Shown piece by piece: positions 9,283-20,604 of a stretch of DNA of 64,000 nucleotides. This stretch comes from Dichetophora obliterata (Eukaryota > Arthropoda > Insecta > Diptera > Sciomyzidae): positions 18,199,319 to 18,263,318 of the forward strand of contig OY986439.1 of assembly GCA_963920525.1 (NCBI GenBank). Direction: 5' to 3'. How positions within the stretch are numbered: position 1 is the stretch's first letter; each line of letters starts with the position of its first letter. The notes under the pieces were generated by a model. The model worked only from the letters and a program-made list of their open reading frames with translations, made no database searches and had not been told where the DNA came from. Both the position numbers and the translations under genes were made by a program.

Positions 9283-11838
9283 GAGCGCCTTGAAAAGGCT
9301 TACGAGCGCTGCCCCCGTCACGACGTAAAAATCGTGCTTGGTGACTTCAACGCTAAGGTGGGCAAGGAAAATATTTTTGGTCCAACAGTCGGAAAGTTCA
9401 GCCTCCACGACAACACCTCCGATAACGGAATGAGGCTGATTGACTTCGCCGCAGCACGAAACATGGTCGTAAGTAGCACTAGATTCAAGCATCTCAATAT
9501 TCATAAAGCCACCTGGATGTCCCCTGATCAAAAAAGAAAAAATCAAATTGATCACGTTTTGATCGACGGAAGGCACTCTTCCAGTGTATTGGATGTACGC
9601 ACGATCCGTGGTGCAAACATTGACTCGGATCACTATCTTGTTGCAGCCAAGATCCGTACACGTCTGTGCGCAGCTAAGAATACACGCAACCCTACACAGA
9701 GAAAGCTAGACGTCGACAAGCTGCAATCGAAACAGACAGCCGATGCTTTCGCCACTCGACTCTCACTCCTGCTTCAAAGCACTCCTCCAATCGATGATAT
9801 ATGCGCGCAGTGGACACACATTTCCAACTCCATGCGTGCGGCTGCTGAAGAGGTGATTGGCTACCAACGCCCTCGCCGAAACCAGTGGTACGACCAGGAG
9901 TGTCGCGACGCCACTGCAGAGAAAGACGCCGCCTACAAAGCCACCCTGCAGTCGGTTGTAACGCGCGCTGCTAAGGAGCGATACAAAGAAAAGAGGAGGG
10001 AAGAGAGACATATTTTCAGGCGGAAAAAAAGAGAGGCAGAAAAGCGCGAGCAGGAGAAGATTGAGATGTATGGTGACAGGAATGAGGCCCGAAAATTTTT
10101 CGAAAAAATAAGACGCCTTGCCGATGGTTTTAAAACCGGGGCCTCTTCCTGCAAGGATGAAAACGGGAATCTAGTGACAGATGTCCAGAGTACACTGACG
10201 TTATGGAGGGAACACTTCTCTAAGCTTCTAAATGGCGACGCTGACAACAATCCCGCCAATAGAGATGATATTCCGGAAACCCCAATTTTGGATGACAGCG
10301 TTGAGGTTCCGCTGCCCGACTATGATGAAGTTCTGACAGCTATAGCTCGGCTTAAAAATAACAAAGCCGCGGGAGCTGATGGCTTACCTGCTGAGCTGTT
10401 TAAGAACGGAGGCGAAGCTCTACTTAAATGCATTCACGAGCTTCTATGCAGAATATGGTCGGAAGAATGCATTCCGAACGATTGGAATCTCAGTGTGCTC
10501 TGCCCAATGCACAAGAAAGGCGATCCCACTATCTGTGCCAATTACCGTGGGATAAGCCTTCTTAATATCGCATATAAGGTCCTGTCGAGCGTTTTATGTG
10601 AAAGATTGAAGCCCATTGTAAACGAACTGATCGGACCTTATCAGTGCGGCTTCAGACCTGGAAAGTCCACCATCGACCAGATTTTCACGCTACGACAAAT
10701 CTTGGAGAAGACTCAAGAAAAACAAGTCGACACCCACCATCTTTTTGTCGACTACAAAGCCGCCTTCGACAGCCCAATAAGGAAGCACCTGTACTCCACC
10801 ATGTCTGAATTTGGTATTCCTGCAAAACTAATACGACTTTGCAGGATGACACTGAGCAACACCAGCAGCGCAGTTAAAATCGGGAAGGACCTCTCCCCAC
10901 CATTTATTACCAAACGAGGTTTCAGACAAGGTGATTCCTTATCGTGCGACTTTTTCAACCTAATGATGGAAAAGATCATCCGAGCTGCTGATCTGAGACG
11001 TAGTGGCACAATATTCTACAAGAGTGTTATGCTGCTTGCGTATGCTGATGACATAGATATCATTGGCCATAATACGCGCGAAGTCAGTGCAGCATTTTCC
11101 AGATTAGAAAGAGAGTCAAGTCGAATGGGTCTGTCAGTGAATGCAGACAAGACGAAATACTTAGTGTCAACAAACAAACAGTCCCAGCGTCTTGGAACCC
11201 ACGTTACCGTTGACAATACCTCCTTCGAGGTTGTGAAGAACTTCGTTTATCTGGGATCCAGCATTAATTCTACCAACGACATCAGCATTGAGATCAAACG
11301 AAGAATAACTCTTGCCAACAGGTGTTACTTTGGGCTCAGTAGGCAATTGAGAAGCAGAGCCCTCTCTCGACGAACGAAAATCACGCTCTATAAATCGCTC
11401 ATCATGCCCGTCCTACTTTACGCATCACAAACCTGGACGCTGAGCAGTTTAGATGAAAAGACTTTAGGAGCATTCGAGAGAAAGATTCTTCGTAAGATCT
11501 ATGGACCAATCTGCGTCAATGGCGAGTACCGAATACGGTGGAATGATGAACTGTATGAGCTGTACGCTGACATCGACATAGTCAAGCGCATTAAAATCGA
11601 GCGGCTTCGCTGGCTTGGTCATGTTCAGCGCATGAAAGATGATGCTCCAGTGAAGAAAACATTCGATTCGGTACCCAGCGGCGGTCAACGCAGAAGAGGA
11701 CGACCGCATCTTCGTTGGAAAGACCAAGTAGAGGACAACCTGACGAAGCTTGGAATTTCCAACTGGCGCCAGCAAGCGAAAGACAGAAATGGCTGGCGCA
11801 AATTCTTAGATGAGGCCAAGACCGACATACGGTTGTAG
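9283..11838 (+). CDS. LINE endonuclease/reverse transcriptase, N-terminally truncated
   Basis: The frame is open for 851 codons from the insertion boundary; no true start is present because the 5' end of the element is missing. The first ~110 residues are the C-terminal part of an apurinic-like endonuclease: LGDFNAKVG, then NQIDHVLIDGR and DSDHYLV, whose final SDH is the catalytic motif. A basic, coiled linker (RRKKREAEKREQEK) follows. The reverse-transcriptase domain covers about residues 330-650, with motif A FVDYKAAFD (Asp490), GFRQGDSLS and the catalytic LAYADDID (YADD at residues 587-590). The C-terminus has the RRWLGHVQRM-type and GRPHLRWKDQV motifs common in these elements. All visible catalytic residues are kept. 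The protein would nick DNA and copy its RNA at the break. Assignment to the RTE/BovB-like group rests on motif style and tail type and is less certain than the LINE call. Confidence 0.88.
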   Translation, partial: ERLEKAYERCPRHDVKIVLGDFNAKVGKENIFGPTVGKFSLHDNTSDNGMRLIDFAAARNMVVSSTRFKHLNIHKATWMSPDQKRKNQIDHVLIDGRHSSSVLDVRTIRGANIDSDHYLVAAKIRTRLCAAKNTRNPTQRKLDVDKLQSKQTADAFATRLSLLLQSTPPIDDICAQWTHISNSMRAAAEEVIGYQRPRRNQWYDQECRDATAEKDAAYKATLQSVVTRAAKERYKEKRREERHIFRRKKREAEKREQEKIEMYGDRNEARKFFEKIRRLADGFKTGASSCKDENGNLVTDVQSTLTLWREHFSKLLNGDADNNPANRDDIPETPILDDSVEVPLPDYDEVLTAIARLKNNKAAGADGLPAELFKNGGEALLKCIHELLCRIWSEECIPNDWNLSVLCPMHKKGDPTICANYRGISLLNIAYKVLSSVLCERLKPIVNELIGPYQCGFRPGKSTIDQIFTLRQILEKTQEKQVDTHHLFVDYKAAFDSPIRKHLYSTMSEFGIPAKLIRLCRMTLSNTSSAVKIGKDLSPPFITKRGFRQGDSLSCDFFNLMMEKIIRAADLRRSGTIFYKSVMLLAYADDIDIIGHNTREVSAAFSRLERESSRMGLSVNADKTKYLVSTNKQSQRLGTHVTVDNTSFEVVKNFVYLGSSINSTNDISIEIKRRITLANRCYFGLSRQLRSRALSRRTKITLYKSLIMPVLLYASQTWTLSSLDEKTLGAFERKILRKIYGPICVNGEYRIRWNDELYELYADIDIVKRIKIERLRWLGHVQRMKDDAPVKKTFDSVPSGGQRRRGRPHLRWKDQVEDNLTKLGISNWRQQAKDRNGWRKFLDEAKTDIRL

Positions 11839-11859
11839 CGCCAACTAAGTAAGTAAGTA
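9283..11859 (+). mobile_element. 5'-truncated RTE-like LINE with target-site duplication
   Basis: The insertion is bounded by the direct repeat 'acttcgctac' (9273-9282 and 11860-11869). The target carried a small tandem of this word upstream. The 3' end is a short (TAAG)n-type tandem, 'aactaagtaagtaagtaa', instead of poly(A), a trait of RTE-group LINEs. The 5' end falls inside the endonuclease coding region, the usual outcome of incomplete reverse transcription. The intact frame suggests a young insertion. Confidence 0.85.
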
Positions 11860-12019
11860 ACTTCGCTACTTGAGCACTTTTTCGGCTAGAATGCGGCCAT
11901 TGATACTTTCTAATCGTACACCGACAAACAAACGCGAACTTGTCCTTCCATGTCGATCGGTTTTTTGACAGATACATAAATTTGTTTTGTTTGCACAACA
12001 AAAGCAATAAGAAGCAGTA

Positions 12020-13034
12020 AGGGGTCGTCCATAAACTACGTTACCAATTTAGAGGGGGGGAGGGGTTTTGAAATGCACTACGATAAGTAACGGTAGGGGA
12101 GGGAGGTGTTTAGATATTGTAACGTTACCAAAAATTAAAAAAATCGACGAAAAACCTCTAATTAATAACACAATCATTTCAAAAATTTTTAACCTTGCAT
12201 GTTTATGTTTGATCGTCTAAATTGATGGTTGACTTTTGTTTCAACGATTTCTTCCACCACCTTTTCCCTCGACACAGGAACCTTTTGGTGTTCCTTCACC
12301 ATCTCAGCACACGTCTGAAAAATTTGGGTCTTTGCTTTTGCGACAGGCTTTGACGTTAAGGCCTGAATGTTCTTGATCAAAGGAGATACCGTATGACATG
12401 TACTGTCCTTCTCAGAAAGAAGAAATCGGTTCAAGGTCGTGTCCTACCTGTGGCTTGTATTTCGTTTTTAAAACTTCTATGAATTGCCATAAGTTTGTAT
12501 TATATCGTTTACAATAAATCGGAATAAAAAATACTATTTAAATAAATCAATTTTCAGAAAGCATTTACACAAAAACACAGAACTTGGTGCAGCTCGGGTG
12601 CAGCCTTTAAGGGTACTCTGTCAAAGACCAGGTGAATTTCTTTGCGTTAGAAATGAGGATTCACCTGAACGGGTCGACATAGAATCCTATGAAAAATTCT
12701 ATTTTGAAGAATCCTGAACAAAGCTACCAGCTTCTTCTATCCCAGTGATTGAGAGTATCGAATCTTGGATCGCAGATGTAATAGCTTTTACAGATGATAT
12801 TAATTATTGATTTTTTTTCAATTGTTCCTTTAATGTATCAAGTCATATTAGTCACTAATACTAGTAAAAATTGTCAGAGCTAGTCAAAATATATAATCAT
12901 TCGAATAAATTAATTTCATATGTCACGTTACTTTAGGGGGAGAGGGGTTTTGAAAAGCACTACGAAAAGTAACGCAGGGGGAGGGGGGGGGTAAAAAACC
13001 AGAAAATCATTAACGTAGTTTATGGATGACCCCT
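12020..13034. mobile_element. non-autonomous TIR element ('aggggtcgtccataaac' family), copy 1
   Basis: The left end 'aggggtcgtccataaactac' is mirrored by the right end 'gtagtttatggatgacccct'. Just inside each end lies a ~30-bp motif (ggggttttgaaa...gcactacga...aagtaacg) that is in the same, not inverted, orientation at both ends. A second copy with the same architecture is at 50554-52175. The 81-aa minus-strand frame at 12189-12434 inside is unrecognised and not claimed as a gene. Target-site duplication is unclear, so the superfamily is open. Confidence 0.75.
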
Positions 13035-14540
13035 AAGCTGATTCAAAGTGAATTCAGCGAAAAACAACAACTACAACGAAACTTATGGAACATTTTTAGT
13101 CATCAGCTATTAAAAAAACTTATTTTGGATTGTCAGGTTGTCCATTCCTTTTAAAATTTGCCAACAATTTTCTTTTTGTTTTAATATTAATATTATCGTC
13201 AAAAAATGCTAACACAATATTGGATTCGTTTGAATTCCATAAATTATTGAACATTTTTTTGCACACTGTCTCTGATCTCGGCGTCAATTGATTTGAACAT
13301 TTTCATGTCTTTTAGCATTGATATATCATTTAATGGTGCTTTTGCTGCCGCTTGGCAAGTATACCAAAATTTTAAATAAACTCGCAGAATAAAAATATTG
13401 AATCGAATGATATTTTTCAATAATTTTTTTTTACTGCAAAATTCTTGATTTCAAGTCTTGCCCAATGTAAAAGGGGTCAAACTAAATTTATACAAGGTGA
13501 AATATCAATTTACCTTCCCTTGACATGTTAGCGACAAATTGGGGCCCAAAGAGCTCATTCAATTTAAATCCACCGTGAAAAAGCAAAACATTTAATATTT
13601 TTATCGACGAAGCTTATGAGTTAAATTAAATTGAAACAAAGCCGAAACGCTCTCACAACATATAAATGGATCATTATTAATGATTAAAGTGAGTAAGAGA
13701 AGCACTTTGTTAAAATTTGAAAGATCCTTATTAAATGAAATGATAAATAAAATCCATTTGTTTGCATTTAAGACGTAAGTTCATGAGTAAAAAAAGAAAA
13801 AATAGTGAAACGTAGTTATTTTCGTAGACCTTATAAAATGCCCTTAATGATAATGTAACGTTAATAGCTCGCAGATTTTTCTATGATTTTTGGGAATTTT
13901 TTACAAAAATAGAACATAAAAAATGAGTCAAAAATTTAGCTTCGTCTTCAAAACACCATTAAATATCACACCTTCCAAAAACAAATTACACAAACAGTCT
14001 TACATGTTTAATTGTCTGTGAAAAGAAAAAAAAATAAAAATTTTAACCATTTTTAAAAAAGTTACAGGGCAAACGTTGTTTGAGCTATTTTCAAGCATTT
14101 TTAAATGAAAACCGGTTTCTAATGAAAACCGGATGGCTATTTTCTACTAACGATACCAATCTTTTGATGCAGATCTTATTTTTCAACCTCATTCTATTAG
14201 AAAAGGCTGGTGGAGTGAAAAAACACCTTTGCTTTTTTGGGTGATCTATATATATATTTGTATATATATTTACAGCGCTCTCTTATGGTAGTTTTTGATA
14301 ATACTGATATCCTTTATTCCATTTCAGCAGCAGATGCAATTGCGTACCAATTTTCAGAAAAATCAAGGCATAAATATATCATTACATGAAGCGCCGTCTT
14401 ACAGAAGTTTTTGGATAATTAAATTTCATATGTTTTATGTCAAGGCCAGGGGCATCTTCATACAAAATTTAATCAAAATCGTTCCAGTCGCTTAGGCGTG
14501 AAGGAATAAAATCATACCTGTAGCACTTATAGACTTGCTA
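13035..14540. other. AT-rich intergenic DNA with one dispersed-repeat fragment
   Basis: The only recognised item is 13441-13510, an inverted copy of the unit at ~6245-6310 (tcaagtcttgcccaatgtaa...). The text near 14460-14500, 'ttaatcaaaatcgttccagt', is TE-end-like. No gene is seen. Confidence 0.4.
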
Positions 14541-14695
14541 AAATATCCCAGTTGGAGAAGTAATCATTCTTGAAATAGTTATAAATATAATGATTACTTG
14601 GTAATGGGAGGTAGTTCCATGCTGGATTACAACACACACAAATAAGAAATTATTTTAACATGGGCTTGTCACATTGAGGTGTGGTATTCGCATTC

Positions 14696-14925
14696 AGCAT
14701 TACTTATAAGTCAGAGGTGAACTAATTATATCCAGTACTACCAATAAGTAAGAAGTCAACTACTTACCACCTCCATTACACATAAGTCAGAGGTCAACTA
14801 CTTACCTCCAGTATTACCTATAAGTCAGATGGTAACTAATTACCTCTCGTATTACTTGTAAGTCAGAGTGTAACCTATTACCTCACGTATAACTTATAAC
14901 TCAAAGAATAACTACTTCGCTTTAT
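14696..14925. repeat. tandem repeat, ~38-40 bp, six units
   Basis: Each unit carries 'TATAAGTCAGAGGT' or a variant, then '(a)actaattacctc' and '(c)agtatt'. Units begin near 14702, 14742, 14783, 14820, 14858 and 14895. They differ by several substitutions each, so the array is not newly amplified. Confidence 0.8.
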
Positions 14926-15027
14926 TACTGCCAAAAAAAAGTACTCGTAGTTTTGTTTTTGTTGAAATTAATTTTTTATTAATAAATTATTCCTATATAA
15001 GTATATTTTATTGAATAATTTTTTTTT

Positions 15028-16572
15028 ATGAAAACAACGTTATTAATGTGTGCTAAATATTAATTTTATTTATTTATACCTTTATTACTATAAACAATAA
15101 CATACAATATTCAGAGTATTTAAAAAAAAATTGTATAACAAAAAAATTATTTCATGGGAAAAATTAAGCGGACAAAACTAAAGCACCCCCTCTTTAAGGT
15201 GATTTAAAACTTAAAAATTTAATACTTAGTTGCGAACCCTTTATTCTGGATGACACAAACACATCTCTTAGGCATAGAGGAAATTAAATTACTGATGATA
15301 TCCTGCGATATCCCATTCTAGGCTATTTTAATGGCTTGGAATACATCTCCTTTGGTTTTGCAAGTTATCTCTATTAATTTTCATATTGACGATCTCCCAC
15401 AAGTTTTCAATTGGGTTTAAATCCGGTGATTGGGCAGGCCAATCAAGAACTTCTATCCCATTGCTCCGAAGGCAGGCCGTACAAACTTTAGATGTGTGTT
15501 TCGCATCGTTGTCCTATTGAAATCTCCATTTAATTGCCATCTCTTCCTCAGCATATGGCAGCATCACATCTTTTAAAATATCAACGTACATAAAACGATT
15601 CATAATTCCTTCAATCAAATAAATTGGCCCAATTCCATTACCCCAGACCATTACACTGCCTCCTCCATGCTTAACAGTGGCTTTGCAATACTTAGGATTT
15701 AATCTTTCTCCTTTTGGTCTGCGTACACATCTTATTCCATTCGAATCTTTAAGGTTGTACTTCGATTCGCCAGAAAACAACACAGTCTTTCATTTTTTGA
15801 CACTCCAGTTAAGGTGGGCTTTGGCGAATTCAAGCCTGGCTTTCTTATTCTGAGACGATATGAATGGCTTTTTTGCTGGTCGTCGACTGAATAATCCGGC
15901 TTCTACTGCTCTTTTCCGGATTGTTCTTTCACTGATATCTACATTTAAGCTAATTTTTACTCGTCCAGAAGAGATTGTAGGATCATTCTGAATTGTCTTC
16001 TTGATCAAGGAGTCATCCTGCCGCGAAGTTTTACGCGGTCTTCCTCCAATATGTACAGGAGATATGCGACCTGTGCGGAAAAACTTTGATATCAGTCTAG
16101 AAATAACTGACCTATTAATTTAATATTTTTCACTAAGTTGATATCGTGATAAACCGTCTCTCCAATCGTTTATAATTTTAGTTTAAATTCACTTAAATAC
16201 TTATTTCTTGTCTTGTTCTTATCTAACCAAAAATTTTTAAACAATGAACTTTTTTACGTAAACAGCTTCTTACACGCGTTTGTATAAAGTACCGTTCATA
16301 ATTACCGCAAATTCGCAGAGAAGTAGTCAAATTTGTAAACAAATTTCTAGGGGTGCTATAGTTTTGTCCGCTTAGTTTTATGGTTTAAATCATTTTTTTG
16401 TTAAACATTTTTAATGTACTAGAAATTTAATTCATTAAATATTTGTTTATTAATGATTACGGTATAAATAAATAAAATTCAATCATAAAATACTTTAATG
16501 ACGTTGTTTTCATAAGAAATTAATATATGAAAAAAATCCCCTAAGGGGGTGCTTTAGTTTTGGCCAATACTG
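15028..16572 (-). mobile_element. degenerate Tc1-like transposon with long terminal inverted repeats
   Basis: The arms (about 15028-15200 and 16349-16572) are inverted copies several hundred bp long with indels. They include 'gaaaacaacgt.attaa' and the inner motif 'agcggacaaaactaaagcac' (15166-15185), mirrored at 16349-16373. The right end has a second, outer copy, 'gggggtgctttagttttgg', followed by TA at 16573-16574. This nested pair of direct repeats in each long TIR is the IR/DR arrangement known from some Tc1-family elements. The left outer end is too eroded to place. Confidence 0.75.
15219..16130 (-). pseudogene. Tc1-family DD34E transposase, inactivated
   Basis: On the minus strand one can follow RTGRISPVHIGGRPRKTSR (the GRPR-type hook), the second helix-turn-helix region (SERTIRKRAVEAGLFSRRPA, then KKARLEFAKAHLNWS), then LFSGESKYNL, HGGGSVMVWG, and DNDAKHTSK...SPDLNPIENLW, ending at a stop at 15219-15221. 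The spacing of the last two acidic residues is 34, so this is DD34E. Stops interrupt the frame at least three times: before INRSVIS, between WSVKK and KTVLFS, and at the second Gln of the QQD motif. The first catalytic Asp is replaced by Gly (FSGES where FSDES is normal). The copy cannot make an active enzyme. Confidence 0.85.
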
Positions 16573-16926
16573 TACATATAGAATAAAATCAAAAATTTTT
16601 CAAAAAATAAAAAATTAAAGTTTAACACAAAAATAAAAAAAAAAAATTAAAAAAATCCATAAAAATTTTGAACTGATATGACAAAAAAATGTGTATTTGT
16701 TCTTAAATTATCAGGTATTACAGTTTAGGTTATTTATTTTCAAATCGTAAGCTAGGACGTAAGGTTTTGAGTTGATAGGCTATATTCACGACTGTTGTTA
16801 CGAGGCATTTTATTTGACATTATTTATTTACAAATTGTAATCGAAGGCGTAATGTCATGTGCTTATAAGATAACTAGTTACTGAGATAGTTATGGCAGTA
16901 ATAACTTCTCATTTCCCCACTGGGAT

Positions 16927-19140
16927 GGGGACCAAAGAACTAGATTGCACGAGAAAAAAATTATATACAACGGCGTAGAGCAAATAAGAGCACCTACAAA
17001 ATAATTTTTTATTTAGTATATATATTATATATTTGCTCGATATTTTGAAAAAATTGCAGATACGTTTTTCGATGTATTTATTTATTTACCTGCTAAAGTT
17101 TTGAAAGATTTTATCTTTTAACATTAAAAATACAAATATTTAAAAAATCACCAAAATTTATTTGTTATAGTAAAAAACATGAACAATACAATTTTGAATA
17201 GAAACTATAGATATTTACTATTTTTTAATTCGATTACATTCTTAAAAAAACAACAGAATTGGAGAGCCTAAAAGATAGGTAGTGAAAATAACTAAAATTC
17301 TGAAATTAATTTCGTTAAATAATTGTCAATTTTGATGTCGTTGTTTGTCTGAACAATTTTTTTACTGGTTTCCCTTATCTGGACTTTTAACTGCCGACAA
17401 GTAAACATTTTTTTGGAATATTGACAATTCACCTTTTTTCTACTTACGTTCACGAATCTCCCACTGTGCGACTTTTTTACAGTTGCAGTTCACTGCTACT
17501 TTTTTACAGTTGCCAACTGAGGGAAATAACTTTTGATTCGTGATATCGAAACAAGATATAAGGGGGCTAAATTAGGTTTGGGGAGAAGTATAAAAAATAT
17601 TTTTATATTTCGACGAATTTCCAAGAAATGATAAGTAGATAAGTTAAAAAATTTTATAATAACAATTTTTAAACTCAAGTAGGTTATCGTGAGTAATGAA
17701 TGATTTGCTTAAATGAATTTTATGAACAACTCACGAATTAATTTGAAATTTTATGATTTCTCCGGGTCTTAAAATGAAAGTAAAAAATATTCATGGACTT
17801 TAACAAAGTTCATATAAAAATTGCTTAAATTTTAGATTTGAAATATTGTTAGTTTTATACTGTGAAGGTAATATATTACAGAAAAAACCCCCAATAAAGG
17901 TCCAAAACCTTTTGCAGCGACTTTTCCATTATTAAGATACTCCTATTGTGTTTTCCTATTACGAATATATTTTGTACCATCGAGTGAAGCTTGTTGAAGA
18001 TAGTGTGAATACCATGTGATTTGATTTTTTTTTTCAAAAAATTCAAAAAAGACAAACAATAAAAAGATATTTTTAATGAAATTTAATTTAGCGTATATAT
18101 AAAAAGGTAGCCTTTTATTCTAATTAAGCATACACATATCATCATAAGAAAAATGGAAAAATACTTCTATGCCATGCCAGAATGCAAAAGCGTAATTATG
18201 TTAATAAGATAATTGAAGCGTTCTCGCGAATAACCTTGTAAACGACAAAATTGTAATTGTTCACTTTTTCCCTTTTACAAGCACTTTTATTCATTTTTAT
18301 TAATTTTTTTTTTTTGGGTATGCGATAAAAATACCCCAAACTGCTCAACTGCTTACTCAGTTCTGTTCTGTATATAATATAAGAGAGTGATTCTAACAGG
18401 TATTCGCTAAAAAAATAACACAAAAAAAAAAGTCGTTTAAATTCAATTGTTAAATAATATTTGTTTTAAATATGTAAACTAAGTATTTGACTCTGAAACT
18501 GTGACTGTTACATTTTTTAATTAACTTTAATGATCACTAAAAAACTAACTTGTTTTTTCAAAAATAGCAAAACAATGTAGATATTTGCATTTTGCTTAAC
18601 ATAATCGCGACAAAAAGATTTTTCGAGTTAAAAAAGAAAGTGAGAACTTACTTCAAAAGGGGACCCGTTTTTGTCAAGTTAGTGTTTGAACATTACGTAA
18701 TTTAATATCGATCTGCTTACTCCAAATAAATGATATCAAGAGATAAGAAGGAACACCAAACCGAATCTATAAATAAAAACAAATAAAATATACATACTTC
18801 TTCCAAGCTAGCTTCTCACTTTTATTTTGCTAAGTTATATTTTGTCTGAGAAGAAAAGTTCTCTCTCACAATTAATAAACACATCATTTATCAGAAGAAA
18901 TATGAATTTTTAAGTGTTGCATTAACAAGCATGTCTGGTTGAAACAAAAAAAAAATAGAGACGAAACTTAAGTTAGGATTAATTATTCAAGAATTTACTT
19001 ATTGTTTATTCAAACAGTTGCTTAAACCGGTCTCAACAATGACTCAATAACGTGTCAATCCCAGTCATTTGACGCTTAGATGTCAATAAAATTTAATCAC
19101 ACTTGGAATATTTTGTTTGCATTTTAATTTTGATAGGTAT
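16927..19140. other. AT-rich intergenic DNA, nothing recognised
   Basis: Long A/T runs and scattered short frames with no protein-like pattern. I see no RNA gene, no clear repeat boundaries and no promoter-like cluster. Confidence 0.4.
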
Positions 19141-19369
19141 TCCCTTGATTCAGTGGGTTATTTGACGGATATCCAAAAATATGTATACAGTGACTTGTTA
19201 CCGGAGTGATGAATAATTAAAAAAATACAATCACTAGAACATTCAGTTGTCATGATAAAGTTGTTTTCTTTGTTTTTTTTTTTTAAACACTGATGAAAAA
19301 AATAAACATACCCAGCAGTCCAAGTCTCAAAAAATTCGAAATGACTCATGCACGACTTTTTTTCATCTT

Positions 19370-20290
19370 TGAAAAGAACGCACAGAAGGCGTGGCAGGTA
19401 TAGAAAAGTATAAATATTCTTAATCAGCATCACCTCCTGAGTCGATTTAGCCATCCATGTTCGTCTATGATCACGATAACAGCCGTTACTTTATAGCAAT
19501 CATAACGAAATTTTATATATAAGCTAACTATTAAAAAATACAGATAAAGTTTGAAAATAAGCTAAATCAGATGAAACACACGCCTATCTTCTATACAAAA
19601 AGACTTTACCAAAACTGTAAAATCTATTTAAGTTCCACAAAAATGAATCCAATGACTTTATATTCTAATATAAGCTTCTACAAATAAACTTATGTTCTTA
19701 ATATGCACTCAGAGCATGAAATTTGTAAAAATCGAATGAAAACCACGGCTACCTCTCATAGTAAGTGACTTTATGAAATCAGTAAAATCTCCATAGATTC
19801 AAAAAAATTAGTATAATGGCTTCAAATTTTAGAAATTAGTTTTAATATTAGCATAGTTAAGATCGATGATTTAAATTTTGTTAAAAAAAAAAATAAAACT
19901 CCACCTACCTCCCATACAAAGTGTTGTCATCGTAATAGTAAAACTTTTATAAATTCAAAAAAAAAATGTTGAGGCTTTTTATTATGCAAATAAGCATAAT
20001 TTAATAAATAAAAAGGACTCTGTGTTTCCGATTAAAAATATTTGCAAAAAAACTACGCCCTATAAAAGTGACGTCACAAAAATAAAACAACCTTCAAGAC
20101 TTCGAATAAAAACTAAAATACGGTCGTGGCACAGTGCGCTTTTTGATTTTAGGATGGCATTTGCATTATCCCAGAAACTATAAAATCTAGGTCTATGTAA
20201 TTTTGTATAAATAAGTTTTCGCCTAAATTTAGTAACAGCACAAAAAATTAGAAATCGCCTACCTCCCATACAAAACATATTTTCTTTAAT
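19370..20290 (-). mobile_element. dispersed repeat with ~150-bp internal units, copy A (minus orientation)
   Basis: The reverse complement parallels 29990-30990. Shared phrases include 'gggaggtag.cgtggttttc', 'attcgatttttacaaatttc' and 'aatcgactcaggaggtgat'. Inside, the 'ggaggta...ttcattcg' unit recurs about every 150 bp. A TGACGTCA palindrome at 20069-20076 is matched at 30196-30203 in copy B. No transposase is encoded. The class is unknown. Confidence 0.65.
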
Positions 20291-20604
20291 AAAAAACCCG
20301 CATTAAATTGCTCATTTATGTGTTAAGGAGTAAATTTAGTTTTATTAATTTCACTTAAACGTCATGCTAAAAATATTTCAAATCTCCAAACTTTTAGATA
20401 TATCTCCTATAGAACAATGTTACCAAATAAACGAAATTAAAAAAAAAGTTAAATAAATGGTTGCTAATACAAAATAAGGTCACAATTTGGTTTTTATTAT
20501 GAATTCCATTTTATTTTTCTTTAAATTTAAGAATACCTACAAATTGTCTTGGAAATCATTGCGCTTTAGGACAAAATTTGATTTATAAGAATTTTTTAAA
20601 TTAA

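Larger units (their letters stand above)
9142..11899. mobile_element. 31-bp inverted-repeat element split by a LINE
   Basis: Bases 9142-9172 (tggccgcattctagccgaa...) are the exact reverse complement of 11869-11899 (...ttcggctagaatgcggcca). With the LINE (9283-11859) and one 10-bp target copy removed, the two arms enclose a unit of only ~170 bp, the size of a MITE or hairpin element. The host target-site duplication is not obvious. The class is unknown. Confidence 0.75.
14545..16926. mobile_element. TIR element with internal 40-bp tandem repeats, host of a nested Tc1 copy
   Basis: 'atcccagttggagaagtaat' at the left is mirrored by 'ataacttctcatttccccactgggat' at the right, and 'gaaatagttat' is mirrored by 'agatagttatgg'. 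Together these give imperfect terminal inverted repeats of ~40 bp. The interior starts with six ~40-bp tandem units and is then occupied by a Tc1-type transposon. The target duplication is not clear, so the class is unresolved. Confidence 0.5.

Noticed and set aside
11591..12007. 138-residue frame and other minus-strand frames across the LINE
   Set aside because: They are shadows of the 851-codon plus-strand endonuclease/reverse-transcriptase frame.
12189..12434. 81-residue frame inside the TIR element
   Set aside because: Reads somewhat protein-like (KVVEEIVETKV) but matches nothing I know. It could be a TE protein scrap; the evidence is too thin to call.
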